A stretch of 64,000 bases of DNA from Candidatus Hydrogenedentota bacterium. Lineage in GTDB: Bacteria > Hydrogenedentota > Hydrogenedentia > Hydrogenedentales > JAEUWI01. Of the stretch, positions 19,913 to 28,217 are shown piece by piece (position 1 is the stretch's first letter; each line of letters starts with the position of its first letter). Location: the NCBI GenBank assembly GCA_016791475.1, contig JAEUWI010000005.1:62001-126000 (forward strand), read 5' to 3'. The notes beneath the pieces are model-generated. The model was not told where the DNA came from and ran no database searches. It was given only the letters and a program-made list of their open reading frames with translations. The translations under genes and the position numbers were made by a program.

Positions 19913-21007
19913 TCACCCCTCCGGGGGCTGGGGCGCTTCCTGAAAGTAACGATGAAAGCCCTCGGGAAGTTGATAGTAGTCAAGATTTTTTATGGCATCC
20001 GCCTGGGACTGGCTGTTGTAGGTGTTCCAGAAGAGGATCGTCTCGTTCTCCAGCGCGCCTGACGCGCCATCGGCCAGCAGGCAGGCCAGCGCCTTTCCCG
20101 TATAGGTCCCCTCCAGGGCGCCCCCCTCCAGATCATCGAGCCGCCGCAGCGCCGCCGTACCCGCTTCCGTAGGTCGCGCATAGCCCTCCCCCAGAAACTC
20201 GTCCCGCAAGGTAAACCGCGACTCAGGAAAAGGAATGGCCGGAAAATCGCGGTCGGCCCGGCGGAGCAGCCCCAGGGTCCGGGCATAAAGTCTCCGCGCC
20301 TTCTCCGGCGTCGTGTAGGGCGCGGTGGTCACGCGCACGGCGACCACCCGACTGCGCAGTCCCGCGGCCGCCAGGCCGAGCAGCAGGCCCACGCAGGTGC
20401 CCATCGTGCCGGAGGCCACATAGATGCGATCCGGCTCGGGAATGAGCCCCGCCTCCACCTGGGCGCGCAATTCAAAGGCCGCGTTCACGAAGCCCACGAC
20501 CCCGAGGGGCGCGCTGCCCCCGGCGGGGATGACAAAGGGCCGACCTTTCCCGGCGGAAAACCGGGAAGCGATTTCCTGGAGCGTGGCGGCGGACACCATC
20601 TTGCGGCCACCGAAGAGCCGGAGCTCTGCGCCGGCCGCCAGGCCCCGGAGCAGGTTGCGCCGAACATTCGGGGAATTCTGCTGGGGAACCATCATGGAGA
20701 TGGCTTCCATGCCCAGTTGGCGGGCATAGATGGCCGTGGCCAGGGCGTGGTTTGAGCCCGCGGCGCCAAAGGTCAGCACTGAAGTGGCCCCAAGCGCCGT
20801 GGCGCGCGCGAGCAGGAACTCCAGCTTGCGCACCTTGTTGCCGCCGTAGGCCTCGCCGGAAATATCGTCGCGCTTGACGCAAAGCCTTGCGATACCCGCA
20901 TCGGCCCCAAGCCGCTCCCAGCGATCCACGGGGGTGGGCAGCGAGGCCAGGGCGACACGGGGCAGGGATTCCCCCAGTCGGGGATAACGATGAAACAGGG
21001 GCGGCAC
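19913..21007 (-). CDS. PLP-dependent D-cysteine desulfhydrase / ACC deaminase family enzyme
   Basis: The 364-residue product belongs to the fold type II PLP family. AYGGNKVRKLEF carries the Schiff-base lysine (K58 in this numbering), followed by TFGAAGSNHALATA, a phosphate/substrate loop, and YVASGTMGTCVGLLLGL, the PLP phosphate site. Family members degrade D-cysteine to pyruvate, sulfide and ammonia or open the ACC ring; the sequence alone does not decide between them. The start is set at a GTG just after CGGAG, because the in-frame sequence upstream translates a heptamer repeat array. It is convergent with the small CxxC gene and appears monocistronic. Confidence 0.82.
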   Translation of the reverse strand: MPPLFHRYPRLGESLPRVALASLPTPVDRWERLGADAGIARLCVKRDDISGEAYGGNKVRKLEFLLARATALGATSVLTFGAAGSNHALATAIYARQLGMEAISMMVPQQNSPNVRRNLLRGLAAGAELRLFGGRKMVSAATLQEIASRFSAGKGRPFVIPAGGSAPLGVVGFVNAAFELRAQVEAGLIPEPDRIYVASGTMGTCVGLLLGLAAAGLRSRVVAVRVTTAPYTTPEKARRLYARTLGLLRRADRDFPAIPFPESRFTLRDEFLGEGYARPTEAGTAALRRLDDLEGGALEGTYTGKALACLLADGASGALENETILFWNTYNSQSQADAIKNLDYYQLPEGFHRYFQEAPQPPEG

Positions 21008-21020
21008 GGGGACACTCCGT

Positions 21021-21055
21021 GAATTGGGAATTAAGAATTGCGATTTAGGAATTGA
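21021..21055 (+). repeat. Degenerate heptamer array (GAATTGN type)
   Basis: Five consecutive 7-base units read gaattgg, gaattaa, gaattgc, gatttag, gaattga. The same unit type occurs at the end of the polyphosphate kinase gene and at the end of the hydantoinase gene. It sits directly upstream of the PLP-enzyme start and would be translated if that gene were started at a more distal codon. Confidence 0.7.
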
Positions 21056-21171
21056 ATGGGTTGGAACTTTCGCCACGCGGCGAGGCCGTAGAGTAACCCG
21101 TGGCCCCCCTTCGCCGCCACTTCCCGACGGTGGGCCTGGCTACGGTGAAGCCGGTCCCACTTCACCATCCA

Positions 21172-22113
21172 CTATTCCTCGATCTTCACCCGCGGGTGGG
21201 CCTTGAAAAAGGCCCAGATAAACTCCGAGGCGTTGAGCGCATAGCTCGTGGGGCCAACGAGTGCCTCGTCGTAGTTTTCCGTACTGCCGGGCCAGGTGTG
21301 GCCCCCGCCCGTAACGGTACACAGCGCGACCTCAATGCCTGTTTCGCAGGTGGTATAGGTGCTGAGGCGGATCTCGCCATTCTCTCCTTCGACCGGGGGC
21401 ACGATAGACTCCACGGGGTCTCCGCCACACCCGCCGTAGCCCGCCCAGTGCGCCGCGTTCTCCTCCGCCGAAAGATAGATGGGGCTGCGGGGCCCATCTT
21501 GAGCGCCGCCAAGATACGGTACGATGGGATCTTCGGTACCGTGGATCAACAAGACTGAAACAGGCGCCTCCGGCTCGCACTCGTCGGCATTGACCTTCTC
21601 CAGACTGCCCATGACGGGCGCGATGGCGGCGAAGACGTCCCCGTGGCGGCAGCCCATAAGCTGGGTCATCATGCCGCCGTTGGAGGCGCCGGTAAGATAG
21701 ATCCGGTCGGGGTCGATGTTGTAGCGCTCCTGCAGACGCTCCGCCAGTTCGAGAATGAATTTCTCGTCATTGACAAATTTCACCCCGCCGGTGTTTCCAT
21801 CGGCGTCGGAATTCCACGAAACGAGGATGCCGTCGGGGTAGGCCACGATGAAACCCTCGCGATCGGCGATGGCGTCGAATCCGGTAAGGGCCTGCATGCG
21901 CCGTCCCGTGTCCGTAAACTGATGGAGGGCAATCACCAGTGACGTGGGCGCCTCGGGATCGAGGGTCTCGGGCACATGGAGGACATACTCGCGGATGCGC
22001 GTGCCCACGAGGAGGTAATCGTGTTGTGTGAAATCAACAAAGGCCAGGATGAAGGCCAGCAGGCCCGCGATTATGCTGATCAGGCCTTGAAAGGCGGCTG
22101 TGAGGGTGGTCAT
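21172..22113 (-). CDS. PHB depolymerase / feruloyl esterase-type alpha/beta hydrolase
   Basis: This 313-residue protein has an N-terminal hydrophobic segment (about 9-26, LISIIAGLLAFILAF) that exports or anchors it. The LpqC/PHB-depolymerase esterase pattern is clear: HQFTDTG oxyanion region, nucleophile S144 in GASNGG, D195 in GTEDPIVPY and H272 in GGGHTWPG. The conserved cysteine pairs around CRHGDV and YGGCGGDP are also typical. It should cleave ester bonds in short polyesters or esterified plant polymers outside the cytoplasm; the substrate cannot be deduced. It stands alone, with about 100 bases to the next minus-strand gene upstream. Confidence 0.87.
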   Translation of the reverse strand: MTTLTAAFQGLISIIAGLLAFILAFVDFTQHDYLLVGTRIREYVLHVPETLDPEAPTSLVIALHQFTDTGRRMQALTGFDAIADREGFIVAYPDGILVSWNSDADGNTGGVKFVNDEKFILELAERLQERYNIDPDRIYLTGASNGGMMTQLMGCRHGDVFAAIAPVMGSLEKVNADECEPEAPVSVLLIHGTEDPIVPYLGGAQDGPRSPIYLSAEENAAHWAGYGGCGGDPVESIVPPVEGENGEIRLSTYTTCETGIEVALCTVTGGGHTWPGSTENYDEALVGPTSYALNASEFIWAFFKAHPRVKIEE

Positions 22114-22231
22114 GGTATTGGGGAGCCCCGAAATAACGCGTTAACCGACTACAATGATACCGCGCAAGTCCGTCCGCGTCACAGGTTCGGAGAAATCTCA
22201 CGGTGATGCCGGACCGGCGATGGCTCGCAGT

Positions 22232-22657
22232 TCAGTCTTCGAGTTCGATGTCGTTGTCGGCGCACCATTCCCGCAGGGCGGCCTCGGTTCGCGCCTGTTC
22301 ATAGGCCCGCCACTCGGCCACCTTGTCCCGCATTTCGAGGAGATCCTTGAAGCGCCGAAAGGCGCCCCGGCTGGAAAAGTAGTCGTAGACCCTGTCCAAA
22401 TCATCGGGCAGGAACTCGGCGACGAAATCGATGGCCACCTGGCGACCCAGCCGGAGGTCATCTTGTTTCGGCACCTCGACCCAATCGGGACCATGCACAT
22501 CGACGCCTCTATCTTCGGCATCGTCGATCTCCGTCAAGTCCAGGTCACCATGGTTGCACAGGGTTTCACCCGTATGCCGGTTGAGGATGGTGTATACATC
22601 GGCATACACCCCTGAATTCTGATAGTAGGCTTGATCGACAGCGCTGAATTTTAGCAT
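22232..22657 (-). CDS. UPF0158 family protein
   Basis: The 141-residue product starts at an ATG with a strong GAGGAG site. The C-terminal half carries the UPF0158 hallmark FSSRGAFRRFKDLLEM, followed by WRAYEQARTEAALREWCADNDIEL. Members are small soluble proteins of unknown function. A central FVAEFLPDDLDRVYDYF leads into the hallmark. It lies between the esterase and the exported isomerase gene on the same strand, 56 bases after the latter ends, but no functional link is apparent. Confidence 0.8.
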   Translation of the reverse strand: MLKFSAVDQAYYQNSGVYADVYTILNRHTGETLCNHGDLDLTEIDDAEDRGVDVHGPDWVEVPKQDDLRLGRQVAIDFVAEFLPDDLDRVYDYFSSRGAFRRFKDLLEMRDKVAEWRAYEQARTEAALREWCADNDIELED

Positions 22658-22713
22658 GGCCGACTCCTCGCGCGGGCGGCGGACGCGTCCGCCGCCCGCC
22701 CATGAGATTGGAT

Positions 22714-23652
22714 TTAACCGCGCAGCTTGATCAGGAGCTTGTTGGCGGCGGCAATGCCGTCGCTTTCGCTCATGATGTTGCCTTCGTATTCAATGCCGAT
22801 AAAGCCGTTGTAGCCGTGCTTGTCAACGCAAATTTCGATCATCTTCTCGAAATCCACCATCTTGTTGTCCTTGTCCGTGTGGAGGCCGGTGACCGGATCG
22901 AAGTCATAGCACTTGGCGGACAGGGCCTTGGCGTAGGGCATGAGCTTGTCGATGCCCTCGTAGATGTCCTGCTCGGGCGGGAAATTGCCGAAGTCGGGCA
23001 GGGTGCCGAAGCGGGGATGGTTCACCGCGGCCATGAGGAGGTCCATGGCGTGCGGATAGGACGAGGGCCCGCCGTGGTTTTCGATGATGACGTTGATGTT
23101 CTTCTTCTCGCCGTATTCACAAAGGGCGTGGAAGCCGGGCACGGAACGCTTCACGAAGGCGTCCAGCTTGGCTTCGTCCTTTTCGGTGCCTTTTTCCGAG
23201 CCGGCCCAGTTCATGCGGATGGAGTGGCAACCGAAATCGGCGGCGTAGTCGATCCATTCCGAGTGGCGCTTCACGGCGTCGGCGCACTCTTCGGGCGTGG
23301 CCCCGCCGATGCTGCCCTGGCCGTCAATCATGATGAGCTTGATGGCGACGTTGTGGGCTGCGGCGTTCTTCGCCAGCTCGTCTCGATAGGCCTTGTCGGT
23401 CTTGGGCAGCATGCCGCTGACCAGTTCTATGGCCTCGATGTCCCAGGTTTCCCGGGTCATTTTGGGCATGTCGAGCATGGGGATTTTCCCCTCGCCCTCG
23501 CCGATGGTGCGGTGGAGCGACCAGCCGGCCAGCGAGATGCCGTACTCGCGTTTGCCCTTGGGCTTGGCGTGTGCGCCAGAGGCGACGGCCAGGGCGGCGG
23601 CGCTGGCGGCGGTCGTCTTGATAAAGGTTCGGCGTGACGTAGGTGTGCTCAT
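22714..23652 (-). CDS. Tat-exported xylose-isomerase-like TIM-barrel protein (hydroxypyruvate isomerase-like)
   Basis: The ATG with CACGGAG upstream begins MSTPTSRRTFIK, a twin-arginine signal, followed by a hydrophobic Ala-rich region and a cleavage site near GAHA. The mature part is a sugar phosphate isomerase/epimerase (AP-endonuclease 2-like) barrel: WDIEAIELVSG, IKLIMIDGQG, IRMNWAG, INVIIENHGG, LPDFGNF and IGIEYEG place the usual metal-ligand glutamates, Asp and His. Such exported barrels are common in planctomycete-like bacteria and may act on sugars in the periplasm; the substrate is unknown. The in-frame region upstream of the ATG has no good site and is excluded. Length is 312 residues. 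Confidence 0.85.
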   Translation of the reverse strand: MSTPTSRRTFIKTTAASAAALAVASGAHAKPKGKREYGISLAGWSLHRTIGEGEGKIPMLDMPKMTRETWDIEAIELVSGMLPKTDKAYRDELAKNAAAHNVAIKLIMIDGQGSIGGATPEECADAVKRHSEWIDYAADFGCHSIRMNWAGSEKGTEKDEAKLDAFVKRSVPGFHALCEYGEKKNINVIIENHGGPSSYPHAMDLLMAAVNHPRFGTLPDFGNFPPEQDIYEGIDKLMPYAKALSAKCYDFDPVTGLHTDKDNKMVDFEKMIEICVDKHGYNGFIGIEYEGNIMSESDGIAAANKLLIKLRG

Positions 23653-23770
23653 GAGAACAGGCTCCGTGGTTTTGGGCTGGGCGCGCGCGACGGCGCGCGG
23701 CATCGTTTGGCATTGAGTCTAGCAAGGCGAGGGCGGCTTGTCCAGTCTGGTGGGAATCGGGCGAATACTG

Positions 23771-23805
23771 TATAATTTCAGATGAAGAGGCAGGCTGCGC
23801 CTGCC
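23771..23805 (+). promoter_or_regulatory. parDE promoter (-10) and palindromic operator candidate
   Basis: A perfect -10 TATAAT (23771-23776) lies 52 bases before the antitoxin ATG; the -35 is weak. About 12 bases downstream is a perfect 7+3+7 palindrome, GGCAGGC TGC GCCTGCC (23789-23805). ParD-type antitoxins usually repress their own promoter through such a site. A near copy of the palindrome lies inside the polyphosphate kinase coding region near 57796, so it could instead be a dispersed repeat. Confidence 0.55.
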
Positions 23806-23827
23806 ACATAGAAGCTGGAGACTCCCA

Positions 23828-24082
23828 ATGGAAATTGCGTTACCGAAAGGACTGGCAGATTTCGTACGTGAGCAGATCGATTCGGGCCTGTATGAATCGC
23901 CTGACGAAGTCTATCGAGATGGCTTGCGTCTCTTGAAAGAACGAAGGGACGGGGAGGCGCTCAAGCTGGAGCGGCTGCGCAGGGAATTGACCGTAGGGCT
24001 GGAGCAGTTGGACCGTGGCGAGGGTCTTCCGTTTGACGTCCAAGACATTATCGCTCTCGGCAAACAGAAACGGCAGGCTTGA
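23828..24082 (+). CDS. parD: ParD-like antitoxin
   Basis: The 84-residue product matches the ParD/CopG ribbon-helix-helix antitoxins: MEIALPKGLADFVREQIDSGLY, then SPDEVYRDGLRLL, followed by a charged C-terminal tail that in this family wraps the toxin. The N-terminal part would bind the palindrome upstream and the C-terminal part would neutralise the toxin. Its stop overlaps the toxin start in TTGA, so the two are translationally coupled. The ATG follows a weak GGAG (in CTGGAGACTCCC). Confidence 0.88.
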   Translation: MEIALPKGLADFVREQIDSGLYESPDEVYRDGLRLLKERRDGEALKLERLRRELTVGLEQLDRGEGLPFDVQDIIALGKQKRQA

Positions 24083-24381
24083 AAGATCCTGTAGATATTT
24101 CGCCTGCGGCGCGTCACGATCTTGCCGAGATTTGGGAGTACATTAGTCGCGACAATGAGGACGCGGCCACAAGTCTCCTTCAGTCGATCTACAGGCAATG
24201 TGTCGCACTTGCGGCGATGCCGGGATTGGGAAAAGCCCGGAACGCTGATCTCGGAGAGGGTATGCGAAGCTACCCCGTAGGTCGCTATGTAATTTACTTT
24301 CGGATGCGCAAGTCCAAACTGGAGCTTGTTCGCGTGATACACAGCGCGAGGGACTTGACCGAAATGTTCGAGCCCGATTGA
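24079..24381 (+). CDS. parE: ParE/RelE superfamily toxin
   Basis: The 100-residue product starts at TTG overlapping the antitoxin stop. It has the ParE pattern SPAARHDLAEIWEYISRDNEDAA, then MPGLGKARNADLGEGMRSYPVGRYVIYFRM and ELVRVIHSARDLTEMF. ParE toxins poison DNA gyrase; RelE relatives cleave mRNA. The VGRYVIYFR and VIHSARD motifs favour ParE. A strong bidirectional terminator lies four bases after the stop, isolating the pair from the next gene. Confidence 0.9.
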   Translation: MKDPVDISPAARHDLAEIWEYISRDNEDAATSLLQSIYRQCVALAAMPGLGKARNADLGEGMRSYPVGRYVIYFRMRKSKLELVRVIHSARDLTEMFEPD

Positions 24382-24385
24382 TAAA

Positions 24386-24415
24386 AAAAGCCCCCGGAAT
24401 CATCCGGGGGCTTTT
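24386..24415. terminator. Bidirectional rho-independent terminator
   Basis: A perfect 12-bp stem (AAAAGCCCCCGG with CCGGGGGCTTTT) and a 6-base loop is flanked by A and T runs on both sides. It lies between the convergent toxin gene and the minus-strand unknown gene and can serve both. Confidence 0.93.
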
Positions 24416-24439
24416 CTGGTAACCTCGTGAGGGCAGGGC

Positions 24440-25060
24440 CTACGAAAGCTCGGGGTACAGCCGGTCGCGCTCGCTGTGAAAGAGCATGGCGGCCTGCTGG
24501 CGTTTTTCATTGCGGTACACGCTGACAATATCGTTGATGCGGATGGTGGCCAGGCCGTCGGGATCGCCTTCCATGGTAATCAGGGCGATCTGGACGTAGC
24601 CGTCCTTGATGTTGCGAACAAAACCGGCCACATGGCGAAAATCGCGGAAGGTGGCAATTTTGCAGTTCACCATCTCATGGAGCGCCTGGGCCCGTTCAAG
24701 TTCGGTGACGAAACAATCCGAGACTTCGGCGAGCAAGGGCTCCGAGTCTTCAATGCCGTGGCCGCACTCCCGAAGGATTTCGATGCGGCGCAGCAGGCGG
24801 GTGTCTTCGGCGATCTGGATCACATCGCGAATGAGAAACGAATTGTTACCGTCCTCTTCGCCCGTGTATCGGATTTCTTCCATGGTGCAGGTGTCGGGCC
24901 CAATGCTGCGCACAAAGCCGATGATGCTCTCGTCCAGATTGTGAGAATTGGCGAAGACCTGAAGGAGGGTGCGATTGTCCCGGGCACGGACAAGGATCTG
25001 GCGAAAGGTGTCATTCTTGTTGGCGTTGCCGAGTATTTCTCGGAGGAGGTCTTCACTCAT
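24440..25060 (-). CDS. Unknown protein with two tandem homologous modules
   Basis: I do not recognise this 206-residue family. It contains two related modules of about 80 residues: the first has IIGFVRSIGPDTCTMEEI followed by FLIRDVIQIAEDTRLL, the second has VAGFVRNIKDGYVQIALI followed by IRINDIVSVYRNEKRQ. The pattern of short beta strands and a repeated (I/R)xxD(V/I) turn suggests two small beta-barrel, perhaps Sm- or SH3-like, units. No signal or membrane segment is seen, so it should be cytoplasmic. The ATG chosen has AAAGGA nine bases upstream; a TTG two codons earlier is also possible. About 415 bases with no gene follow upstream. Confidence 0.75.
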   Translation of the reverse strand: MSEDLLREILGNANKNDTFRQILVRARDNRTLLQVFANSHNLDESIIGFVRSIGPDTCTMEEIRYTGEEDGNNSFLIRDVIQIAEDTRLLRRIEILRECGHGIEDSEPLLAEVSDCFVTELERAQALHEMVNCKIATFRDFRHVAGFVRNIKDGYVQIALITMEGDPDGLATIRINDIVSVYRNEKRQQAAMLFHSERDRLYPELS

Positions 25061-25375
25061 GTTCAAGATTCCTTTCTTGACGCGGGGCGGGGATCCGGCT
25101 CGTCTTGAGTCTGCAAAGGAACTGCGCTGGGGGCGCGGGATGCGCCGGAGAAGCGATGGCGCCAGGGGAAAAGCTGGGCAGAGTTGGCACCGGAACCGCC
25201 TCAGAACGACCTCATTGTACCTGAGAGATTGGGCAAAAAGCCAAGTGAAAACGGCGAAATATTGGCGGAATACGCGGGATAGATCAAATATTATGACTGG
25301 TTTATGGAGTCGTTAAGAAATCGTCATAGACGAAGGGTTATTTGACAGTTTTGTCACTAGTTGGCGGGAGGGGGG

Positions 25376-25465
25376 CTTATGGGTCTTACAGGTCTTATGG
25401 GCTTCATAGAGCAAATGGAGCTATAGAACGCCATGCTGACCCGTACGACCCATAAGACCCATGAT
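25376..25465. repeat. Inverted pair of degenerate nonamer arrays (CTTATGGGT type)
   Basis: The left arm reads in 9-base units cttatgggt, cttacaggt, cttatgggc, ttcatagag. After a 27-base spacer the right arm (25439-25465) has the inverted units acccgtacg, acccataag, acccatgat. It lies just downstream of fumC. The rest of the 25061-25479 gap holds no gene that I can support. Confidence 0.7.
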
Positions 25466-25479
25466 TCCCCTCTTATCTG

Positions 25480-26874
25480 TCAATTATCCGAAGGCCCGAT
25501 CATCTTGCTCGGGTCCACCGCCTTGTCGAACTCGTCGCCCGTGAGGAAGCCGAGATTGATGCACTCTTCGCGCAGGGTCGTGCCATTGCGGTGAGCGGTC
25601 TTGGCGATCTTGGCGGCGTTATCGTAGCCGATGTGACGGTTGAGCGCGGTCACGAGCATGAGGGAGTTGTTCAGGTGGGCCTGAATATTTCGGCGGTTCG
25701 GCTCGATGCCCACGGCGCAGTTTTCGCGGAAGGAATCGGCGGCGTCGGCCAGCAGGCGGATGGACTGGAGCACGTTATAGATGATGACGGGCTTGAAGAC
25801 ATTCAGCTCGAAATTGCCCGAAGCGCCCGCGACCGCCACGGCGGCGTCGTTGCCGATGACCTGGGCGGCCACCATGGTCATGGCTTCGCACTGGGTCGGG
25901 TTGACCTTGCCGGGCATGATGGAGGAGCCGGGCTCGTTTTCGGGCAACATGATCTCGCTGATGCCGCAGCGCGGGCCGCTGCCGAGCCAGCGGATATCGT
26001 TGGCGATTTTCATGAAGCTGCACGCGATGGTCTTGAGGGCGCCGGAGGTCATAACCATGGCGTCGTGGGCCGCAAGGGCCTCGAATTTGTTCGGCGCGGT
26101 GGTGAAGGGGAGGCCGGTAATCTCCGCGATCTGGGCGGCGACTTTTTCGTCGTAGCCCCTCTTCGTGTTTAGACCGGTGCCGACCGCGGTGCCGCCCAGG
26201 GCCAGCTCGGCGAGCAGGGGCAGGGTCTGGTTGACGCGGGCCGCGCCATTGGCCACCTGGTGGGCGTACCCGGAGAATTCCTGGCCGAGCGTGAGGGGCG
26301 TGGCATCCATCAGGTGGGTGCGGCCGATCTTGATAATGTCTTCAAAAGTCTCAGACTTGGCGGCGAGCACTTCCTGTAGATCCTGCAGCGCGGGAATGAG
26401 CCGGTTCTGGATCTGCTCCACCGCCGCGATGCTCATGGCCGTGGGGAAGGTGTCGTTGGAGGACTGGGACATGTTCACGTGGTCGTTGGGGTGCACGGGC
26501 TTCTGGCTGCCGAGCACGCCGCCCAGCATTTCGATGGCGCGGTTGGCAATGACCTCGTTTGCGTTCATGTTGGTCTGGGTACCGCTGCCGGTTTGCCAGA
26601 TCACGAGGGGAAAGTGATCATCCAGCGTGCCGTCGATGACTTCATCCGCCGCCGCACAGATGGCCTTGCAGAGGTCGTCGGCCAGCAGGCCCAGTTGGTT
26701 GTTGGTGAGGGCGGCCGCCTTTTTCAGGATGCCCAGGGCGCGGATCAATTCGCGGGGCATGGTCTCGCCGCCGATCTTGAAGTTCACGATGGAGCGGGCC
26801 GTCTGGCAGCCGTAGTAGCGGTCCACAGGCACTTGCATCTCGCCCATGGTATCTTTTTCGATGCGGTATTCCAT
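25480..26874 (-). CDS. fumC: Fumarate hydratase class II
   Basis: The 464-residue protein interconverts fumarate and L-malate in the TCA cycle. It starts [16 protein letters not shown] after GAGGGA. Class II fumarase features are [17 protein letters not shown], the substrate-site [42 protein letters not shown] and the superfamily signature [16 protein letters not shown] that carries the mobile SS loop. Length equals the family norm and no iron-sulfur cysteines are needed. The gene stands alone, flanked on both sides by inverted nonamer arrays. In-frame sequence before the ATG is not conserved in type and has no ribosome site. Confidence 0.96.
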   Translation of the reverse strand: MEYRIEKDTMGEMQVPVDRYYGCQTARSIVNFKIGGETMPRELIRALGILKKAAALTNNQLGLLADDLCKAICAAADEVIDGTLDDHFPLVIWQTGSGTQTNMNANEVIANRAIEMLGGVLGSQKPVHPNDHVNMSQSSNDTFPTAMSIAAVEQIQNRLIPALQDLQEVLAAKSETFEDIIKIGRTHLMDATPLTLGQEFSGYAHQVANGAARVNQTLPLLAELALGGTAVGTGLNTKRGYDEKVAAQIAEITGLPFTTAPNKFEALAAHDAMVMTSGALKTIACSFMKIANDIRWLGSGPRCGISEIMLPENEPGSSIMPGKVNPTQCEAMTMVAAQVIGNDAAVAVAGASGNFELNVFKPVIIYNVLQSIRLLADAADSFRENCAVGIEPNRRNIQAHLNNSLMLVTALNRHIGYDNAAKIAKTAHRNGTTLREECINLGFLTGDEFDKAVDPSKMIGPSDN

Positions 26875-26979
26875 TGGTGTTCCCTCTTCCGCCGGGGTGC
26901 GGGGTTGGTGAAGTCGGCGGGCCTTGATCATACGCCGGGGGCGGGCGGCGGTGCAACGAAGCTGACGGCGGGCGAGCCT

Positions 26980-27057
26980 CTATCAGACCGATCTGACGGA
27001 TCAGACCGATCTGATCAGTTCTCCCGATCCGTCTAATCTGTCTGATCGGTCCGATAG
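26980..27057. repeat. Inverted pair of degenerate nonamer arrays (CGATCAGAC type)
   Basis: Left units ctatcagac, cgatctgac, ggatcagac, cgatctgat are followed after a short spacer by inverted units (27022-27057) gatcc-, gtctaatct, gtctgatcg, gtccgatag. The architecture equals the array downstream of fumC but the unit sequence differs. It lies between fumC and the divergent PHP gene. Confidence 0.7.
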
Positions 27058-27123
27058 TCGCACCCCGCGTGTTTTCTGCTACCATGGCCCCATCACATCA
27101 CCCCAAGCTCAGGAGTACCCGCC

Positions 27124-28005
27124 ATGCGCCAGCCCATGACCCGCCGTCAGTTCTTCATTTTCGGCGCAGCCTCGGCCGCCGCCCTTTCCGCGCGCGCGCA
27201 GGAGCCCCCCGCGCCCTTCACCATTCGCCAGGACTGGCACATGCACACCTGGCGCGCGGGAGCGAAGAAGGACATGATCGTGAAGGACATGATAGCTGCC
27301 AATGCGGCCCATGGCCTGACGCTCATGGGCATCTCGGAACACATCGACCGGGAAGATGAACGGGAAGAGTTCAAGAAAAAGCTGACGGCGAACCGGGAAG
27401 AGGCCCTGGCGGCAGCCAGCGCGGCGGGCGCGATGAAGGTCATGATCGGCACGGAGTCGACCATGATCAATCCGAAACTCAGTGCGGCGGACGCCGAAAT
27501 TGCGGCCATGCTGGACTACCGCCTCATTTCCTGCAATCACTACCACCTGAAACATGTGGAGAATCCCGAGCCGACGGCGGACGCCTATGCGAACCACTAT
27601 CTGGACATGCTCTGGGGCGCGACGGAGCTGGGCTACGCGGACACTATCGGCCACCCCTTTTACCATCAGAAGCTGAGCAAGATTTTCGATCACGACGGCC
27701 TGATGGCGATCTTAAAGGCCTACAATCACGAGCGGCTCTCGGCGGTGCTGAAAAAGGCCGCCGAGGTAAACATGGCCTTCGAACTGCAACCACGCCATGT
27801 GGACCACGCGCTGGATTGGTTCCGCGAATTACTCCAGGAGGCGCGCCTCCACGGCACGAAGTTCACCATCGGCACGGACGCCCACGATATCCCCAGCCTG
27901 GGGTATCCCGACAATGACAGTGGCCGCACCTGCGGGATGATCCTGGCCGACCTGGGGCTGAGAGACGAGGATTTGAAGACGGAACCGATCACGTACACGG
28001 GTTGA
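27124..28005 (+). CDS. Exported PHP-domain metal-dependent hydrolase
   Basis: The 293-residue product follows AGGAG and begins with MTRRQFFIFGAASAAALSARA, a Tat-like signal. The PHP motifs are in order: HMHT, GISEHID, GTESTMI, CNHYHL, IGHPFYH, FELQPRH and GTDAHD, giving the metal-binding His, Asp and Glu set of histidinol-phosphatase-like phosphoesterases. It probably hydrolyses a phosphate ester or related substrate outside the cytoplasm; the substrate is unknown. There are 212 bases between its stop and the next gene, which hold a riboswitch belonging to that gene. Confidence 0.85.
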   Translation: MRQPMTRRQFFIFGAASAAALSARAQEPPAPFTIRQDWHMHTWRAGAKKDMIVKDMIAANAAHGLTLMGISEHIDREDEREEFKKKLTANREEALAAASAAGAMKVMIGTESTMINPKLSAADAEIAAMLDYRLISCNHYHLKHVENPEPTADAYANHYLDMLWGATELGYADTIGHPFYHQKLSKIFDHDGLMAILKAYNHERLSAVLKKAAEVNMAFELQPRHVDHALDWFRELLQEARLHGTKFTIGTDAHDIPSLGYPDNDSGRTCGMILADLGLRDEDLKTEPITYTG

Positions 28006-28078
28006 GTCGAGCCGCGGCTTGCGAAGTCGCCCGAATTCCGAATTCGCCCGGAGATGTGGCATAATAACGGACCTTCAC

Positions 28079-28192
28079 AAGCAGCGCCGTGACTGGCGAC
28101 GAAGCGTGGAATCAACCACGGGGAAACGGGCTGCTTTACGTTGTTTTGCCGCGCGCCTGGGCCTGGAGGAGTGCACGATTGCACCCCGCCAG
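28079..28192 (+). ncRNA. ZTP (pfl) riboswitch
   Basis: The leader contains the conserved ZTP aptamer blocks: CGTGACTGGCG at the 5' side, a GTGG...CCAC hairpin followed by GGGGAAACGG, a variable connector, and the 3' block CCGCGCGCCTGGGC. A hairpin directly after (28163-28192, CTGG/CCAG with inner GTGCA/TGCAC) may be the expression platform; the CGCCA before the ribosome site could also pair with TGGCG of the aptamer. ZTP riboswitches sense ZTP/ZMP, made when 10-formyl-THF is short and AICAR builds up. The downstream gene uses exactly those substrates. A weak -10 (CATAAT) lies at 28060. Confidence 0.92.
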
Positions 28193-28217
28193 ACTTAAAC
28201 GCCAAAGGAGCATACCC

